Assembly: GCF_963678245.1 (NCBI RefSeq)
Contig: NZ_OY782776.1
Span: 434,001-498,000 of the forward strand
DNA: 64,000 bases
Direction of reading: 5' to 3'
DNA from: an uncultured Sunxiuqinia sp.
GTDB taxonomy: Bacteria; Bacteroidota; Bacteroidia; Bacteroidales; Prolixibacteraceae
A model generated the notes under the pieces. The model searched no databases. It saw only the letters and a list, made by a program, of their open reading frames with translations, and was not told the origin of the DNA. The first letter of the stretch is position 1, and each line of letters starts with the position of its first letter. Shown piece after piece: positions 48,575-57,865 of the stretch. The translations under genes and the position numbers were made by a program.

Positions 48575-50080
48575 ATGAAAATACAAACTTTAAAGTTCTT
48601 CTTTTTCGGAATAATCACCTTCCTGTCAGCTTTTGCAAGTATGGCACAGGGCGGTGAACAAAATCCGTTTATGGACAGAGACTACTGGGCCGCTCATCCC
48701 AGTCTTGCCGATATTGAGGCCAAAATTGCGGAAGGGCATTCGGTTACTGAAGCCAACAGAGGCGGTTTTGATCCCATCACCTTTGCTATCTTTGGAGGAA
48801 ACCCCGTAGCCAGTATCGACCATCTTATTGAAAAGGGAAACGATGTAAACAGACGCACACACGATTCAAGAACCTATATTTTTTGGGCCGCTTCCCGGGG
48901 AAATCTGGCGCTTATGGAATATTTGGTAGAGAAAGGAGCCCGAACCGATTTAAAGGATTCGCACGGATATTCTTTGACTCAGTTTACTGCTGCTTCGGGC
49001 CAAAGCAATCCGAAGATTTACGATTTTCTGATTGAACATGGAGCAGACTTAAAGAACGAAAAAGACCACCATGGTCGCAATGTACTTTTAGTGGCCGCGT
49101 CAAGGATGAAGAATCTGGACTTAATTGATTATTTCATTAGTAAAGGGCTTAGTTTAAATACAACCGACGACCATGGCAATGGCATATTTAATATTGCAGC
49201 TCAGGGTGGAAACACTGACGTGCTGAAAGCTCTGGTAGCCAGAGGAGTTTCCACGGAGAAGAATTCCCGAACCAACGAAAATGCCATTCTTTTTGCCAGT
49301 AGAGGTGGAAGAGGCAGTAGCAACAGTTTAGCGGTTTTTCAGTATTTGGAAGGATTGGGATTGGAGCCCAACATCACTTCAACCGATGGAGTAACGCCAT
49401 TGCACAACCTTTCCCGGTCTGCTGACGACCTGGCAATCTATCAGTATTTTATCGATAAAGGAGTAAACCCAAATACGTTTGATAAAGAAGGGAACACGCC
49501 ACTTTTGAACGCCGCGTCACGCAACAAATTGGAGGTCGTTAACTTTTTGGCCGAGCAGACAGCGAATATCAATCATACCAACAATGAGGGGCATGCTGCA
49601 TTAACGTCTGCCATTCAGAGTAATAATGCTTCGGTCGTCGCTTATTTGATATCAAAAGGAGCCCAAACGAATATTTTGGACAAAAAGGGAAATAACCTAG
49701 CTTATTATCTTTTTGAAACACGTGGAAATCCCCGCGATTTTGATGAAAAAGTGGCCATATTGCGCGAAGCAGATTTCGATTTCAAAAAGCGGCAAGCCGA
49801 CAACAGTACCATGTGGCATTTGGCCATTGCTAAAAACAATTTGGGACTGCTGAAAAAAGTTCAGGATTTTGATGCCGATATCAATGCAAAGGATGAACAA
49901 GGAAATACTGCTTTGCATTATGCGGCCATGAAATCGAGCGATGCAGAAATACTTAAGTTTTTGATCGCCAATGGTGCCGATATTAAATTAACCACCGAGT
50001 TTGGAGAAACCGCTTATGACCTGGCTCAGGAAAATGAACTGCTGAGCCAAAACAATGTGAGTTTAGAATTTCTAAAGTAA
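48575..50080 (+). CDS. Secreted ankyrin-repeat protein
   Basis: The 501-residue protein has a signal peptide (cleavage near ASMAQG) and about a dozen ankyrin repeats of roughly 33 residues, for example GNLALMEYLVEKGARTDLKD, LIEHGADLKNEKDHHGRNVL, LLNAASRNKLEVVNFLAEQ and NTALHYAAMKSSDAEILKFL. No enzymatic domain is seen. Export indicates a periplasmic scaffold rather than a cytoplasmic one. It is 10 bp before the DUF2271 gene and shares an operon with it and the PepSY reductase, so it probably organises or protects that electron-transfer system. Periplasmic ankyrin proteins such as AnkB of Pseudomonas assist haem enzymes. Confidence 0.88.
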   Translation: MKIQTLKFFFFGIITFLSAFASMAQGGEQNPFMDRDYWAAHPSLADIEAKIAEGHSVTEANRGGFDPITFAIFGGNPVASIDHLIEKGNDVNRRTHDSRTYIFWAASRGNLALMEYLVEKGARTDLKDSHGYSLTQFTAASGQSNPKIYDFLIEHGADLKNEKDHHGRNVLLVAASRMKNLDLIDYFISKGLSLNTTDDHGNGIFNIAAQGGNTDVLKALVARGVSTEKNSRTNENAILFASRGGRGSSNSLAVFQYLEGLGLEPNITSTDGVTPLHNLSRSADDLAIYQYFIDKGVNPNTFDKEGNTPLLNAASRNKLEVVNFLAEQTANINHTNNEGHAALTSAIQSNNASVVAYLISKGAQTNILDKKGNNLAYYLFETRGNPRDFDEKVAILREADFDFKKRQADNSTMWHLAIAKNNLGLLKKVQDFDADINAKDEQGNTALHYAAMKSSDAEILKFLIANGADIKLTTEFGETAYDLAQENELLSQNNVSLEFLK

Positions 50081-50090
50081 TTGAACACAT

Positions 50091-50588
50091 ATGAGTAAAA
50101 CAATAAAACGGACTTTATCAATTTTGGTACTTGCCCAGCTTTTCCTTTCACCTTCTTTTGCGCAGGCTTCGGCAACGGTGTCTTACAAATGTATGATACA
50201 AATGGCAAACTATACGGGTGAATACGCTTATGTAGTTGTTTCGCTAATGAATCCCAACGGTGATTATGTAAAAACATTATACATGCAGGGTGATGATCCC
50301 GAATGGTATCCCGACCTTAAAGATTGGTGGGCATTCAGTCATCCTATAAACGAGGATATTGATGCTGTTACCGGAGCAACAGTTGGAAATGGCGAACGAA
50401 ATATTATCTCTTTGGTTGTTGATGCTTCACAAATTGACAGCGGGTTTAAAATACGTTTCGAGTCGGCTGTCGAAAATCAGGAATATCATAAAGTTGATGC
50501 CGAAATAGAGCTAAATTCTGCCACCATCAGAAACAAGGTTGACGGAAAAGGTTATATCCGCTATATCCGTATGATACCAAATTCGTAG
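50091..50588 (+). CDS. DUF2271 domain periplasmic protein
   Basis: The 165-residue protein has a signal peptide (cleavage after SFAQA) and a single DUF2271 domain: YVVVSLMNPNGDYVKTLYMQGDDPEWYPDLKDWW and DIDAVTGATVGNGERN. The VTGAT segment resembles the (S/T)GAT sites to which ApbE attaches FMN, and DUF2271 genes are known to occur beside PepSY reductases and flavinylated proteins. No ApbE gene is present in this window. It is 3 bp ahead of the PepSY reductase gene, so translational coupling is likely. It probably carries or shapes electrons on the periplasmic side (inference). Confidence 0.8.
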   Translation: MSKTIKRTLSILVLAQLFLSPSFAQASATVSYKCMIQMANYTGEYAYVVVSLMNPNGDYVKTLYMQGDDPEWYPDLKDWWAFSHPINEDIDAVTGATVGNGERNIISLVVDASQIDSGFKIRFESAVENQEYHKVDAEIELNSATIRNKVDGKGYIRYIRMIPNS

Positions 50589-50591
50589 GTT

Positions 50592-52787
50592 ATGATTTTT
50601 TCGATATGGCGTAATAGCCATCTAATGCTAGCCTTAGTGGGCTCCTTGTTTTTATTGGTCGCTTCGGTTACTGGTGTGATTTTGGCTGTTGAGCCAATAT
50701 CGAATAAAATACGCTCATACGATATCGACCATGCAGAAGAACTTACTCTGGCCGAGACATTAGCGAATTTGAATGCGCAATACGATGAAATCCTGTCAAT
50801 CTCGAGAGACCGCAACGGTTTTGTTAGTGTCTTGGCAATTATTAACGGAGACAATGAGCAATTCTATGTAAATCCTTTTACCGGAGAAAATCTGGGGCCA
50901 CCAATTGAAAAAGCACGCATTTTTCAATTTGCCACCAGTTTACACCGTTCGTTGTTTCTTAAAGCACCCGGTCGTTTTCTCATCGGCCTTGTATCTTTTT
51001 TACTATTTCTGATTGCTGTATCGGGTATTGTACTTATCGCCAAACGGCAGGGTGGGGTTCGCTATTTTTTTGCGCCCGTGGTTCGCGAAAACTTTTCTCA
51101 GTTTAACCACGTTGTTTATGCCCGCATTACTTTATTGCCCATTATTGTTTTATCATTGACCGGCTTGTACTTGTCGTTACTGCGTTTCAACCTAATTCCC
51201 GAGGAAAAGATTGTTCACGAAGTAGATTATGATTCGCTGACCGATGAACCGAGTATCTCCCTCCGAAATTTCGAATTTTTCAACACCACTAGGTTGGGAA
51301 CGCTTACAAAACTAGAATACCCTTTTTCAGAATTTGTAGAAGACTACTATACCATCCGTTTAAAGGACCGTGAGGTTTTATTGAACCAGTTTAACGGAGA
51401 TATTATTGCAGAAAAGGAATACCCTTTGGTCACGATGGCTTCATCCTGGGCTACTGTTTTACATACTGGAGAAGGGAACATTGTTTGGAGTGCCATATTA
51501 GGAGCAGGAAGTCTTGCCATTCCTTTTTTAATGCTCACGGGCTTCATCATTTATTTTAAAAGACCAAGGATTCGAATCAAAAACAAATATGCCCGGAGCG
51601 AATCCAGCCATATTGTATTGGTAGGTACTGAGGGAGCTACCACACTGCAATTTGCACACGAATTTCATCGGCAACTGCTAAAAGCCGGTATAAAAAGTTA
51701 TTTAGGGTTGATGAACGACTATAGTCAGTTCAGGAAAATGCAACAACTCATCATTTTTACAGCTACTTACGGGCAGGGAGAACCTCCGGCCAGTGCCAAC
51801 CGTTTCAAAGAATTAGTGACAAAGAATATCCAAACGCAGCCATTCTCCTTTTCGATTATTGGATTTGGTTCTACCGCATATCCAAATTATTGCCAGTTTG
51901 CCTACGAAGCTTTTTCTTTGTTAAAGAACCTACCAAATACAGATAGTTTGGGCGAAGTACACACCGTGAACAACCATTCTTTTGAAGCTTTATCGAATTG
52001 GGTGAAGCTTTGGGCACAAACAATGGAACTAAACCTTCAGCTTGAAAAACCCAAAATAAGGCTTCCTAAGAATCCTGTTTCTGATTTAGAAGTTTTAGAC
52101 CGTGTTGACTTTGAAAAAGAGAATACCTTTCTACTCACACTAAAAAATACCAACGGAGCAAAGGTTGTTTCGGGCGATCTTTTGTCGGTAATTCCTGAGG
52201 ACGATCCACGAGAACGACTTTATTCTGTCGGAAACTTAGGGAACAACACCTTGGCCATAAGCGTAAAGAAGTATCATGAGGGAATTTGTTCAACCATGTT
52301 GGGGCAACTCGAAAAAGGAAATGTACTATCCGCAGGCATTGCCAGAAACCGAGACTTTCACCTTCCCAATAACTCAAAAGAGGTTGTGCTCATTGCCACC
52401 GGAACTGGCATCGGGCCTTTTCTGGGAATGATGGCTACCAACACCGCCAAACGAAAGATGCACTTGTACTGGGGCGGCAGGTCTCCTGAATCGCTTCATT
52501 CTTACAGAGCTTATATCAATGAGGCACTCAGGCAAAAAAGGCTCCATCGGTTTATTCCTGCCTATTCCCGTGCGCAATCCCAAAAAGTTTATGTGCAACA
52601 TCTGATTAAAAATGATGCAGATCGGTTTGCCAATGTTTTAAAGAAGGGAGGCTGCGTGATGATTTGTGGATCAATTGCTATGCAGCGCGAAGTAATGAAA
52701 GAACTGCATAGCATTTGTAGCAAATATTTGAAAAAGGATCTGAGCCACTACCAAAATCGAAAACAGATTTTGATGGATTGTTATTGA
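50592..52787 (+). CDS. PepSY membrane protein fused to flavodoxin and NADPH reductase (XusC-like)
   Basis: The 731-residue protein starts with a PepSY/PiuB-type membrane part with four helices (about 12-36, 130-153, 181-201 and 304-323). A flavodoxin-like domain follows (about 340-480, VGTEGATTLQFA, FTATYGQGEPPAS), then a ferredoxin-NADP reductase unit (about 495-731) with FAD site RLYSVGN and NADPH site ATGTGIGPFLG. Such a protein would pass electrons from cytoplasmic NADPH across the inner membrane, most likely to reduce ferric iron released from siderophores. Its position after a DUF4374 lipoprotein fits the XusC role. It ends the operon. Confidence 0.88.
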   Translation: MIFSIWRNSHLMLALVGSLFLLVASVTGVILAVEPISNKIRSYDIDHAEELTLAETLANLNAQYDEILSISRDRNGFVSVLAIINGDNEQFYVNPFTGENLGPPIEKARIFQFATSLHRSLFLKAPGRFLIGLVSFLLFLIAVSGIVLIAKRQGGVRYFFAPVVRENFSQFNHVVYARITLLPIIVLSLTGLYLSLLRFNLIPEEKIVHEVDYDSLTDEPSISLRNFEFFNTTRLGTLTKLEYPFSEFVEDYYTIRLKDREVLLNQFNGDIIAEKEYPLVTMASSWATVLHTGEGNIVWSAILGAGSLAIPFLMLTGFIIYFKRPRIRIKNKYARSESSHIVLVGTEGATTLQFAHEFHRQLLKAGIKSYLGLMNDYSQFRKMQQLIIFTATYGQGEPPASANRFKELVTKNIQTQPFSFSIIGFGSTAYPNYCQFAYEAFSLLKNLPNTDSLGEVHTVNNHSFEALSNWVKLWAQTMELNLQLEKPKIRLPKNPVSDLEVLDRVDFEKENTFLLTLKNTNGAKVVSGDLLSVIPEDDPRERLYSVGNLGNNTLAISVKKYHEGICSTMLGQLEKGNVLSAGIARNRDFHLPNNSKEVVLIATGTGIGPFLGMMATNTAKRKMHLYWGGRSPESLHSYRAYINEALRQKRLHRFIPAYSRAQSQKVYVQHLIKNDADRFANVLKKGGCVMICGSIAMQREVMKELHSICSKYLKKDLSHYQNRKQILMDCY

Positions 52788-52877
52788 AATATTCAAAAGA
52801 TTTCCCAAACCATGTTAAAACAAAACCAAGTTCATCGGTTATAATAAAACGTTCCCTGATTGGGTGTTGGATTAAGC

Positions 52878-53127
52878 TACGGATCGCGAACTTCCTGATA
52901 TGAAATAGGATCATTTTTAACGGCTTCTTTTCCGCGGAGCCTGCTTACGGTATGCGCTTTCAGGTCTGTTTCGGTGTCGGGTTTGACCAGCCAGAGGTTC
53001 TTCTCTTTTTCGGCCTCCGATTCCATGTTTTCCGTTAGCTAGCCATCGATGGCATCATCCGGAAGAATTAGCGGCATCCGGGGGGCCTCAATCTTTGGAT
53101 TATTGTGGATCCTTTTCATGTCTTGTT
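52878..53127 (-). pseudogene. SRAP (YedK/HMCES-like) peptidase remnant
   Basis: The minus strand reads KRIHNNPKIEAPRMPLILPD, DAIDG, a stop at 53039-53041 (where a Trp is expected), then LTENMESEAEKEKNLWLVKP and VSRLRGKEAVKNDP, ending at 52878. RIHN..RMP.IL P...WL is the C-terminal signature of SOS-response-associated peptidases, which crosslink to abasic sites through an N-terminal Cys2. That N-terminal catalytic part is missing here. Confidence 0.65.
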
Positions 53128-53192
53128 TTCAAGATCAAATCGAGTCAGTTTGCATTAGTTTAGGCTTTGAAATAGAGATGTTTATTTGTGTC

Positions 53193-53392
53193 TTAATAGT
53201 TATATGTTCCTTCCGGTAAGTTCACAAGTTGATAATGCCCGGTTTCATCAGTAACAGTCTCCATAGTAGTTCCTTTTACTGAAATACTAGCAAATGGTAA
53301 ATGTTCGTCGTTGGAAACAACTTGTCCAATAATACTGGCGTCGGTTTTTAGTTTTTGTGCATTGCTGAAATAAATAAAAAAAATACTAAGAT
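53193..53392 (-). pseudogene. N-terminal fragment of a TonB-dependent receptor
   Basis: The minus strand encodes the end of a signal peptide (IFFIYFSNAQKL) followed by IIGQVVSNDEHLPFASISVK and TDETGHYQLVNLPEGTY, a carboxypeptidase-D-like regulatory domain as found at the start of TonB-dependent receptors, and then a stop at 53193. No ATG in frame and no plug or barrel remain. It is a dead fragment. Confidence 0.65.
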
Positions 53393-54013
53393 AATTTATG
53401 TTGTTTTTTTATGTTTTATTAATCATTTGTTTATAAAGACAATGTTTAAAGTATAGTATGAGTAAAGCCCAAAACCGCAGAGATAAGACAAGAGTTTTGA
53501 AGCATGTACACACTATCCTTCTCTCTAACTATTAATGTTGTTTTATGCTAACTCTGAAACAATCCCAAATATCACATGTCATCTTCTTTAATCTCTATCA
53601 AAGAGATTATGTGCAACCCTGAGATATATTTTCTCCTTTTTGGGAATATTAGAATTCTAAAGGGCTATAAAAATTGTGTGTAAATAAAATTTGGGTTATT
53701 GATTCTTCTGGAGATGCTCGAGTCGAAAAATTGAAAACGGAAAGATTATTAATGCGAATAGTTATCCTGCAAAGCAATAAATACTCTTAACATCTTTCAA
53801 AATACTGTCCCTAACACAAAAATACCAATGAAGCAAAACAATTGTAGATTATAGCAATACCCAAAATCATTTTTGGACAGTTTTAACCACCTGTTTGACC
53901 TGCATTTCATAATGTGTAAAACAAGATATTACTTTAATGAAATGAAATCCCGATAATAATGATTTTATATAACCAGAATTCGAGAAATTAGTAATAATCC
54001 AATTAATCTAAAG
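53393..54013. other. AT-rich spacer without recognisable features
   Basis: No open frame of note, no hairpin with a T-run and no family match on either strand. It separates the plus-strand Xus-like operon and the decayed genes from the convergent minus-strand zinc cluster. Confidence 0.5.
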
Positions 54014-54502
54014 TTATTTCCTTAGGATCTTAATACTTAATCCTTTTTGCACCTCCCAACCAGTTTTATCAACCAGCCTAATAAGAAAATGGTAATCGCC
54101 TTCATCAAATTTACCTTTGCTGTTGCCATCGGGAATAATAATTTCCTGCGAAGTTTGGTAAGCATCTAATCCTTCGGGAATGTCATACTCCTCAATTGAG
54201 AGGTAAGGATTTACCGGTTCCTTCACATCTCCCAAATTACACTCAGTAACTTCTGTACTGTGTGAATGATGGTCGAAATTATTGTGAATATCGATGCTAA
54301 AAGATCCCAATTCCACATTGTCGGTGAATAGCATATTTAAAGTAAAAGGTTCTCCAAAATATAAAGTATCACAATTTGTTGGGAATGCATCGGTAATTGT
54401 CAAATCTATTTCCGGATCCTGGTCATCAATCTCTTTATCGTTACAGGTTGCAAAAACAAAAAGTACAAATAATAGTCCCGAAATTATTCTTAAAGTTTTC
54501 AT
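54014..54502 (-). CDS. DUF4625-like lipoprotein with His-rich segment
   Basis: The 162-residue lipoprotein (lipobox FATC) shows a DUF4625-type layout: an acidic linker (DKEIDDQDPEIDL), a beta-sandwich of FGEPFTLNMLFTDNVELGSFSID, a metal-ligand-like HNNFDHHSHSTE stretch, and the closing GDYHFLIRLVDKTGWEV. Proteins of this group occur beside TonB-dependent receptors in Bacteroidota and may present metals at the cell surface. It is the last gene of the minus-strand zinc cluster, 69 bp after a paralogue, and shares the same domain type. The function is inferred from context. Confidence 0.7.
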   Translation of the reverse strand: MKTLRIISGLLFVLFVFATCNDKEIDDQDPEIDLTITDAFPTNCDTLYFGEPFTLNMLFTDNVELGSFSIDIHNNFDHHSHSTEVTECNLGDVKEPVNPYLSIEEYDIPEGLDAYQTSQEIIIPDGNSKGKFDEGDYHFLIRLVDKTGWEVQKGLSIKILRK

Positions 54503-54516
54503 GATAGTTGAATTAA

Positions 54517-54551
54517 ACAGAGTGGAAATTCAGGAATGACTTCCACTCTGT
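54517..54551 (-). promoter_or_regulatory. Intercistronic 11-bp hairpin between the two DUF4625 genes
   Basis: ACAGAGTGGAA / TTCCACTCTGT is a perfect 11-bp stem with a 13-base loop. On the minus strand it is followed by only a short T-run, so it may be an attenuator or mRNA-processing element that sets a different level for the last gene. Confidence 0.5.
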
Positions 54552-54571
54552 ATTGGATTAAAATTATATTT

Positions 54572-55372
54572 CTATTCAATCAGGTCGATATGGGCGGAAA
54601 CCACTTTTTCATTCTCCTCTGAATCAAGGATAACTATCTCTACGTGGTATTCACCGAGGGGTGCCGAAGCATCTATTGAAATGGTCTGGCTGGCTGAAGC
54701 AGATGTCAGTCCGTTAAAACCATCAGTGAATTCACTATCCATGAGTTTTACTTCGTCCTCTTCGTTGCCACTTTCCGGATGGTTATGAACCTCAATGCTG
54801 TACTTTGCCAGTGTTCCTTCTGTTGCCGAAGCATCAAAAGAAATAATGAATGAACCACTCGCTTTTGACACGTCATGCTCTCCGCCATTGATGGAAAGAT
54901 TGGAAACTTCAATATTTGATTCTTCTTCCAGAATTTCCAGTTCTTCTTCATAACTCACCTGGTTACCTGCCATATCTGTAACTATAAAATGGAAATGATA
55001 GTGCCCAGGCTCGGCTTGTTTTCCTATCTCAATGTGCTTATGAAAAGTGGGATCTATTACTCCATGAAACTCTTCAGTGTAGGTAGAATCGTACGACCAT
55101 TCTTCATGATCTCCTTCATGTTCATGGTCCCCTTCGGGATGTATTTCTACATGAATATAATCAACTTTCCCTTCCGCCTTTATTTTTGCTTCAACATGCA
55201 TATTTCCTCCCTGTTGTACAGTATGACTGTTAGGGTTTTCATGGCCACTTCCGAACTCGATACTCTCAATTACTGGGGGCGCTACTACATCGTCGTCATC
55301 GTCACAAGATGTAAAGAATAGTGTACTGGACGCTATAAAAATTAACGTCATCGTTTTAATTGCTGTTTTCAT
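54572..55372 (-). CDS. Two-domain DUF4625 lipoprotein, His/Glu-rich
   Basis: The 266-residue lipoprotein (lipobox FTSC, then DDDDD as a possible surface-export signal) holds two beta domains of DUF4625 type (about 30-140 and 150-265). The first carries many ligand residues: HVEIHPEGDHEHEGDHEEW, HKHIEIG and GHYHFHF; the second has HNHPES. Such His/Asp/Glu clusters suit divalent-metal binding. The gene lies 34 bp downstream of the TonB-dependent receptor and reads in the same direction, so the product may capture zinc for that receptor (inference from context). Confidence 0.75.
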   Translation of the reverse strand: MKTAIKTMTLIFIASSTLFFTSCDDDDDVVAPPVIESIEFGSGHENPNSHTVQQGGNMHVEAKIKAEGKVDYIHVEIHPEGDHEHEGDHEEWSYDSTYTEEFHGVIDPTFHKHIEIGKQAEPGHYHFHFIVTDMAGNQVSYEEELEILEEESNIEVSNLSINGGEHDVSKASGSFIISFDASATEGTLAKYSIEVHNHPESGNEEDEVKLMDSEFTDGFNGLTSASASQTISIDASAPLGEYHVEIVILDSEENEKVVSAHIDLIE

Positions 55373-55406
55373 AATACTTATTTTTTAATAATTACTTTTC
55401 ATTTTT

Positions 55407-57818
55407 TTACTTGATATTTTTACTGAATGGAATACTAACATTTAATACAAAATTACGCCCGGCTTCGGGCACGTTTATCAGTCGGTAATAACTGGTGTGA
55501 TTAAAATATTTCTGGTTGAATACATTCTGAACCTGAAACGCAACCGCAATACTCTCGTTTCCAATATTTACCTCTCCTCCCAACGACATATTAACCAACT
55601 GGTAGCCTTCGGTTTTTTCTTCTGGCGGAACAATCCGATTTTGAGAGGCAACGAGTTTGTAATCAACCGATAAATATGGATTTTTGATTTTACTTGTATT
55701 TTCAGGCGAATATTTCAGGTTGAATAGTAAAGATGCCGGAGGTGAAAACGGCAGGGTAAAACCTTCCTTTTCCCCCGAAAGTTGTTCAGAATAAACATAT
55801 TCCCCTATAACTCCAATTGTTAGTGGATTGAACAGGTTGTAATGCGAATGAATTTCCCCGCCAAAACGAAGTACTTCACTTTGCATGTAATAAAACTTCT
55901 GGTTTCCGTTTCCATACAAACGATCGTGTTCAGATGTAGGATTCAAATAGATATAATTCGGGAAATAATTCAGAAAGGGACTAACGCCGACTGCAAAATT
56001 CCCCGTATTGTATTCTCCTCCCAAATCCAGTTGGTAAGAAACTTCGGGTGATAAATCCGGGTCGCCAACTTCGTAACTGAAACGATGATAATTTACCCCG
56101 TTGGCAGCTAATTCTTTTGCAATTGGCATCCGGAAACTTTTCCCGAAATTGGCTTTCAAACTCACATTTTCCCAGTTCTGGTTAAAACCTACCGACCACG
56201 AAATGTTACTGAAGTTTCTCGATATCTCCGGAGCACGCTGAAGATAATTCCAGACAGTATCTCCTTCAATTTCCTCCGGACTCGGAAACCAGTCGGAATA
56301 CGCCTCGCTGTTTATCCTTCCGTAATCGAAACGCACACCCGCCTGTAAAATACTGTTTGGAGTCAGATAATATTTCCCCAACACAAAGGCTCCCGCAGTA
56401 ATTTGTGTGAACGATGGAATAATAAAACCACGTCCGCTAACTTTATTATCCTGAAGTTCTGTATTCAGTCCGCCCGTTACATATAAATTAACAGCAGGTT
56501 TAAAAGAAATCTTCACATTACCGGAATATACATTTTTATCAAACTGCCGTTCCAAATCCGATGGAAAAGACAATGAATCGGGCGAAACAGCAGGCATGTA
56601 GCCGTGGCTAACATACTGGCTCCGCTCTTCCCTGAAATTGTTCTGAAAACCAAGCTCCATTTCCAAATCGAAGTTGTTTCCGTGCCATTCACTTTTATTC
56701 GTGATTTTAAAATGGTTCACTTCCTGAAAAGGATACTGGATATCGCGGGCAGAACTGTCGTGTAACTCTGCATCTACGTTGCGTGGTTCCAGCCCGTGCG
56801 CATTGGCAAAGAAACCACTTTTAGTATGTAGATTGCTGAAGAAAAAACGGGTTGACAACCGCTTCCCGATGGCGCCAAACGAAAAGTGAAAATTCTGTTC
56901 GTTTCCTGCTGTATTCCTGAGGTGATTCTTATACAAGGCGGCTTTATACGAGTAAATATCTACACTGTCGGTTGGTACACGGTAGTCTCCAAAATCGAGT
57001 AAGGTAACGCGCCCGGTAAAATAGAGCGCTTTCCGCCGGGCAAAGATATCGACAGAAGTTCCTAGCAAATTGTTATTGCTTTTTCCGGTTAAATCAACCG
57101 AACCGCCAAATGAATTTTCTGCCGGAACATCCAACTGTTTAATATCGATAACGCCGCCAATGGCATCTGAACCATACATTAGTGATGCAGGGCCTTTTAT
57201 CACTTCCACACGGTCAACTGCATATTGGTCAATTTCAAGACCATGGTCTTGGCCCCACTGCTGGCCTTCGTGTTTTATCCCGTTTTCAGCTACTACAATC
57301 CGGTTAAAACTCAAACCGCGAATTACAGGTTTCGACTGACCGGAGCCAATACCAATTGTACTTACACCAGGAAGCCTTTCCAGCGATTTCATCAAACTCC
57401 CCGAAAGGTTCATCTTTACAAAGCGGTCGTTCACAACTTCCACATTTCGCGAGTCTTCCCTGTTTTTTGTTTGCGCATAGTTATCTGCCACAACAACTTC
57501 GTGCAAAGTCATTACCGAAGGCTGCATTTTTATGCGGATATGCTGCGAAACAGGAATTTCGATGGTATCAGTGAAGGTTTTATACCCAACAAAAGAAACA
57601 TCGAGGATATAAACGCCCGTTTCCAGCGCAGAGAAATGAAAGTTGCCGTTTGCATCCGTAACTGTTCCTGTTTTGCCCGGAGTAATCACAACTGAAGCTC
57701 CGGGTAACACATGCCTGTTTTCATCGGAAACCGTTCCCGATAATTTATATAAATTCTGGCTATTAACTGCTGTAAATAATGTAAGCACAGCAATAAAAGC
57801 CATACAAAGCTTTCTCAT
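55407..57818 (-). CDS. TonB-dependent receptor, probably for zinc
   Basis: The 803-residue protein has a signal peptide, a carboxypeptidase-D-like domain (GTVSDENRHVLPGASVVIT, about 28-110), a plug domain (LHEVVVADNYAQTKN, LPGVSTIGIGSGQSKPVIRG, VIKGPASLMYGSDAIGGVID) and a barrel ending in VSIPFSKNIK. It contains some His/Asp-rich loops but no dense His track. Its location downstream of a Fur-family regulator and beside His-rich lipoproteins, ZIP and COG0523 genes makes a ZnuD-like zinc receptor the best guess; another metal or metallophore is possible. Confidence 0.85.
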   Translation of the reverse strand: MRKLCMAFIAVLTLFTAVNSQNLYKLSGTVSDENRHVLPGASVVITPGKTGTVTDANGNFHFSALETGVYILDVSFVGYKTFTDTIEIPVSQHIRIKMQPSVMTLHEVVVADNYAQTKNREDSRNVEVVNDRFVKMNLSGSLMKSLERLPGVSTIGIGSGQSKPVIRGLSFNRIVVAENGIKHEGQQWGQDHGLEIDQYAVDRVEVIKGPASLMYGSDAIGGVIDIKQLDVPAENSFGGSVDLTGKSNNNLLGTSVDIFARRKALYFTGRVTLLDFGDYRVPTDSVDIYSYKAALYKNHLRNTAGNEQNFHFSFGAIGKRLSTRFFFSNLHTKSGFFANAHGLEPRNVDAELHDSSARDIQYPFQEVNHFKITNKSEWHGNNFDLEMELGFQNNFREERSQYVSHGYMPAVSPDSLSFPSDLERQFDKNVYSGNVKISFKPAVNLYVTGGLNTELQDNKVSGRGFIIPSFTQITAGAFVLGKYYLTPNSILQAGVRFDYGRINSEAYSDWFPSPEEIEGDTVWNYLQRAPEISRNFSNISWSVGFNQNWENVSLKANFGKSFRMPIAKELAANGVNYHRFSYEVGDPDLSPEVSYQLDLGGEYNTGNFAVGVSPFLNYFPNYIYLNPTSEHDRLYGNGNQKFYYMQSEVLRFGGEIHSHYNLFNPLTIGVIGEYVYSEQLSGEKEGFTLPFSPPASLLFNLKYSPENTSKIKNPYLSVDYKLVASQNRIVPPEEKTEGYQLVNMSLGGEVNIGNESIAVAFQVQNVFNQKYFNHTSYYRLINVPEAGRNFVLNVSIPFSKNIK

Positions 57819-57865
57819 AAAACTTGTGTAATCAAAATTATAACTAAAATGGAGGAGAGATTGTG

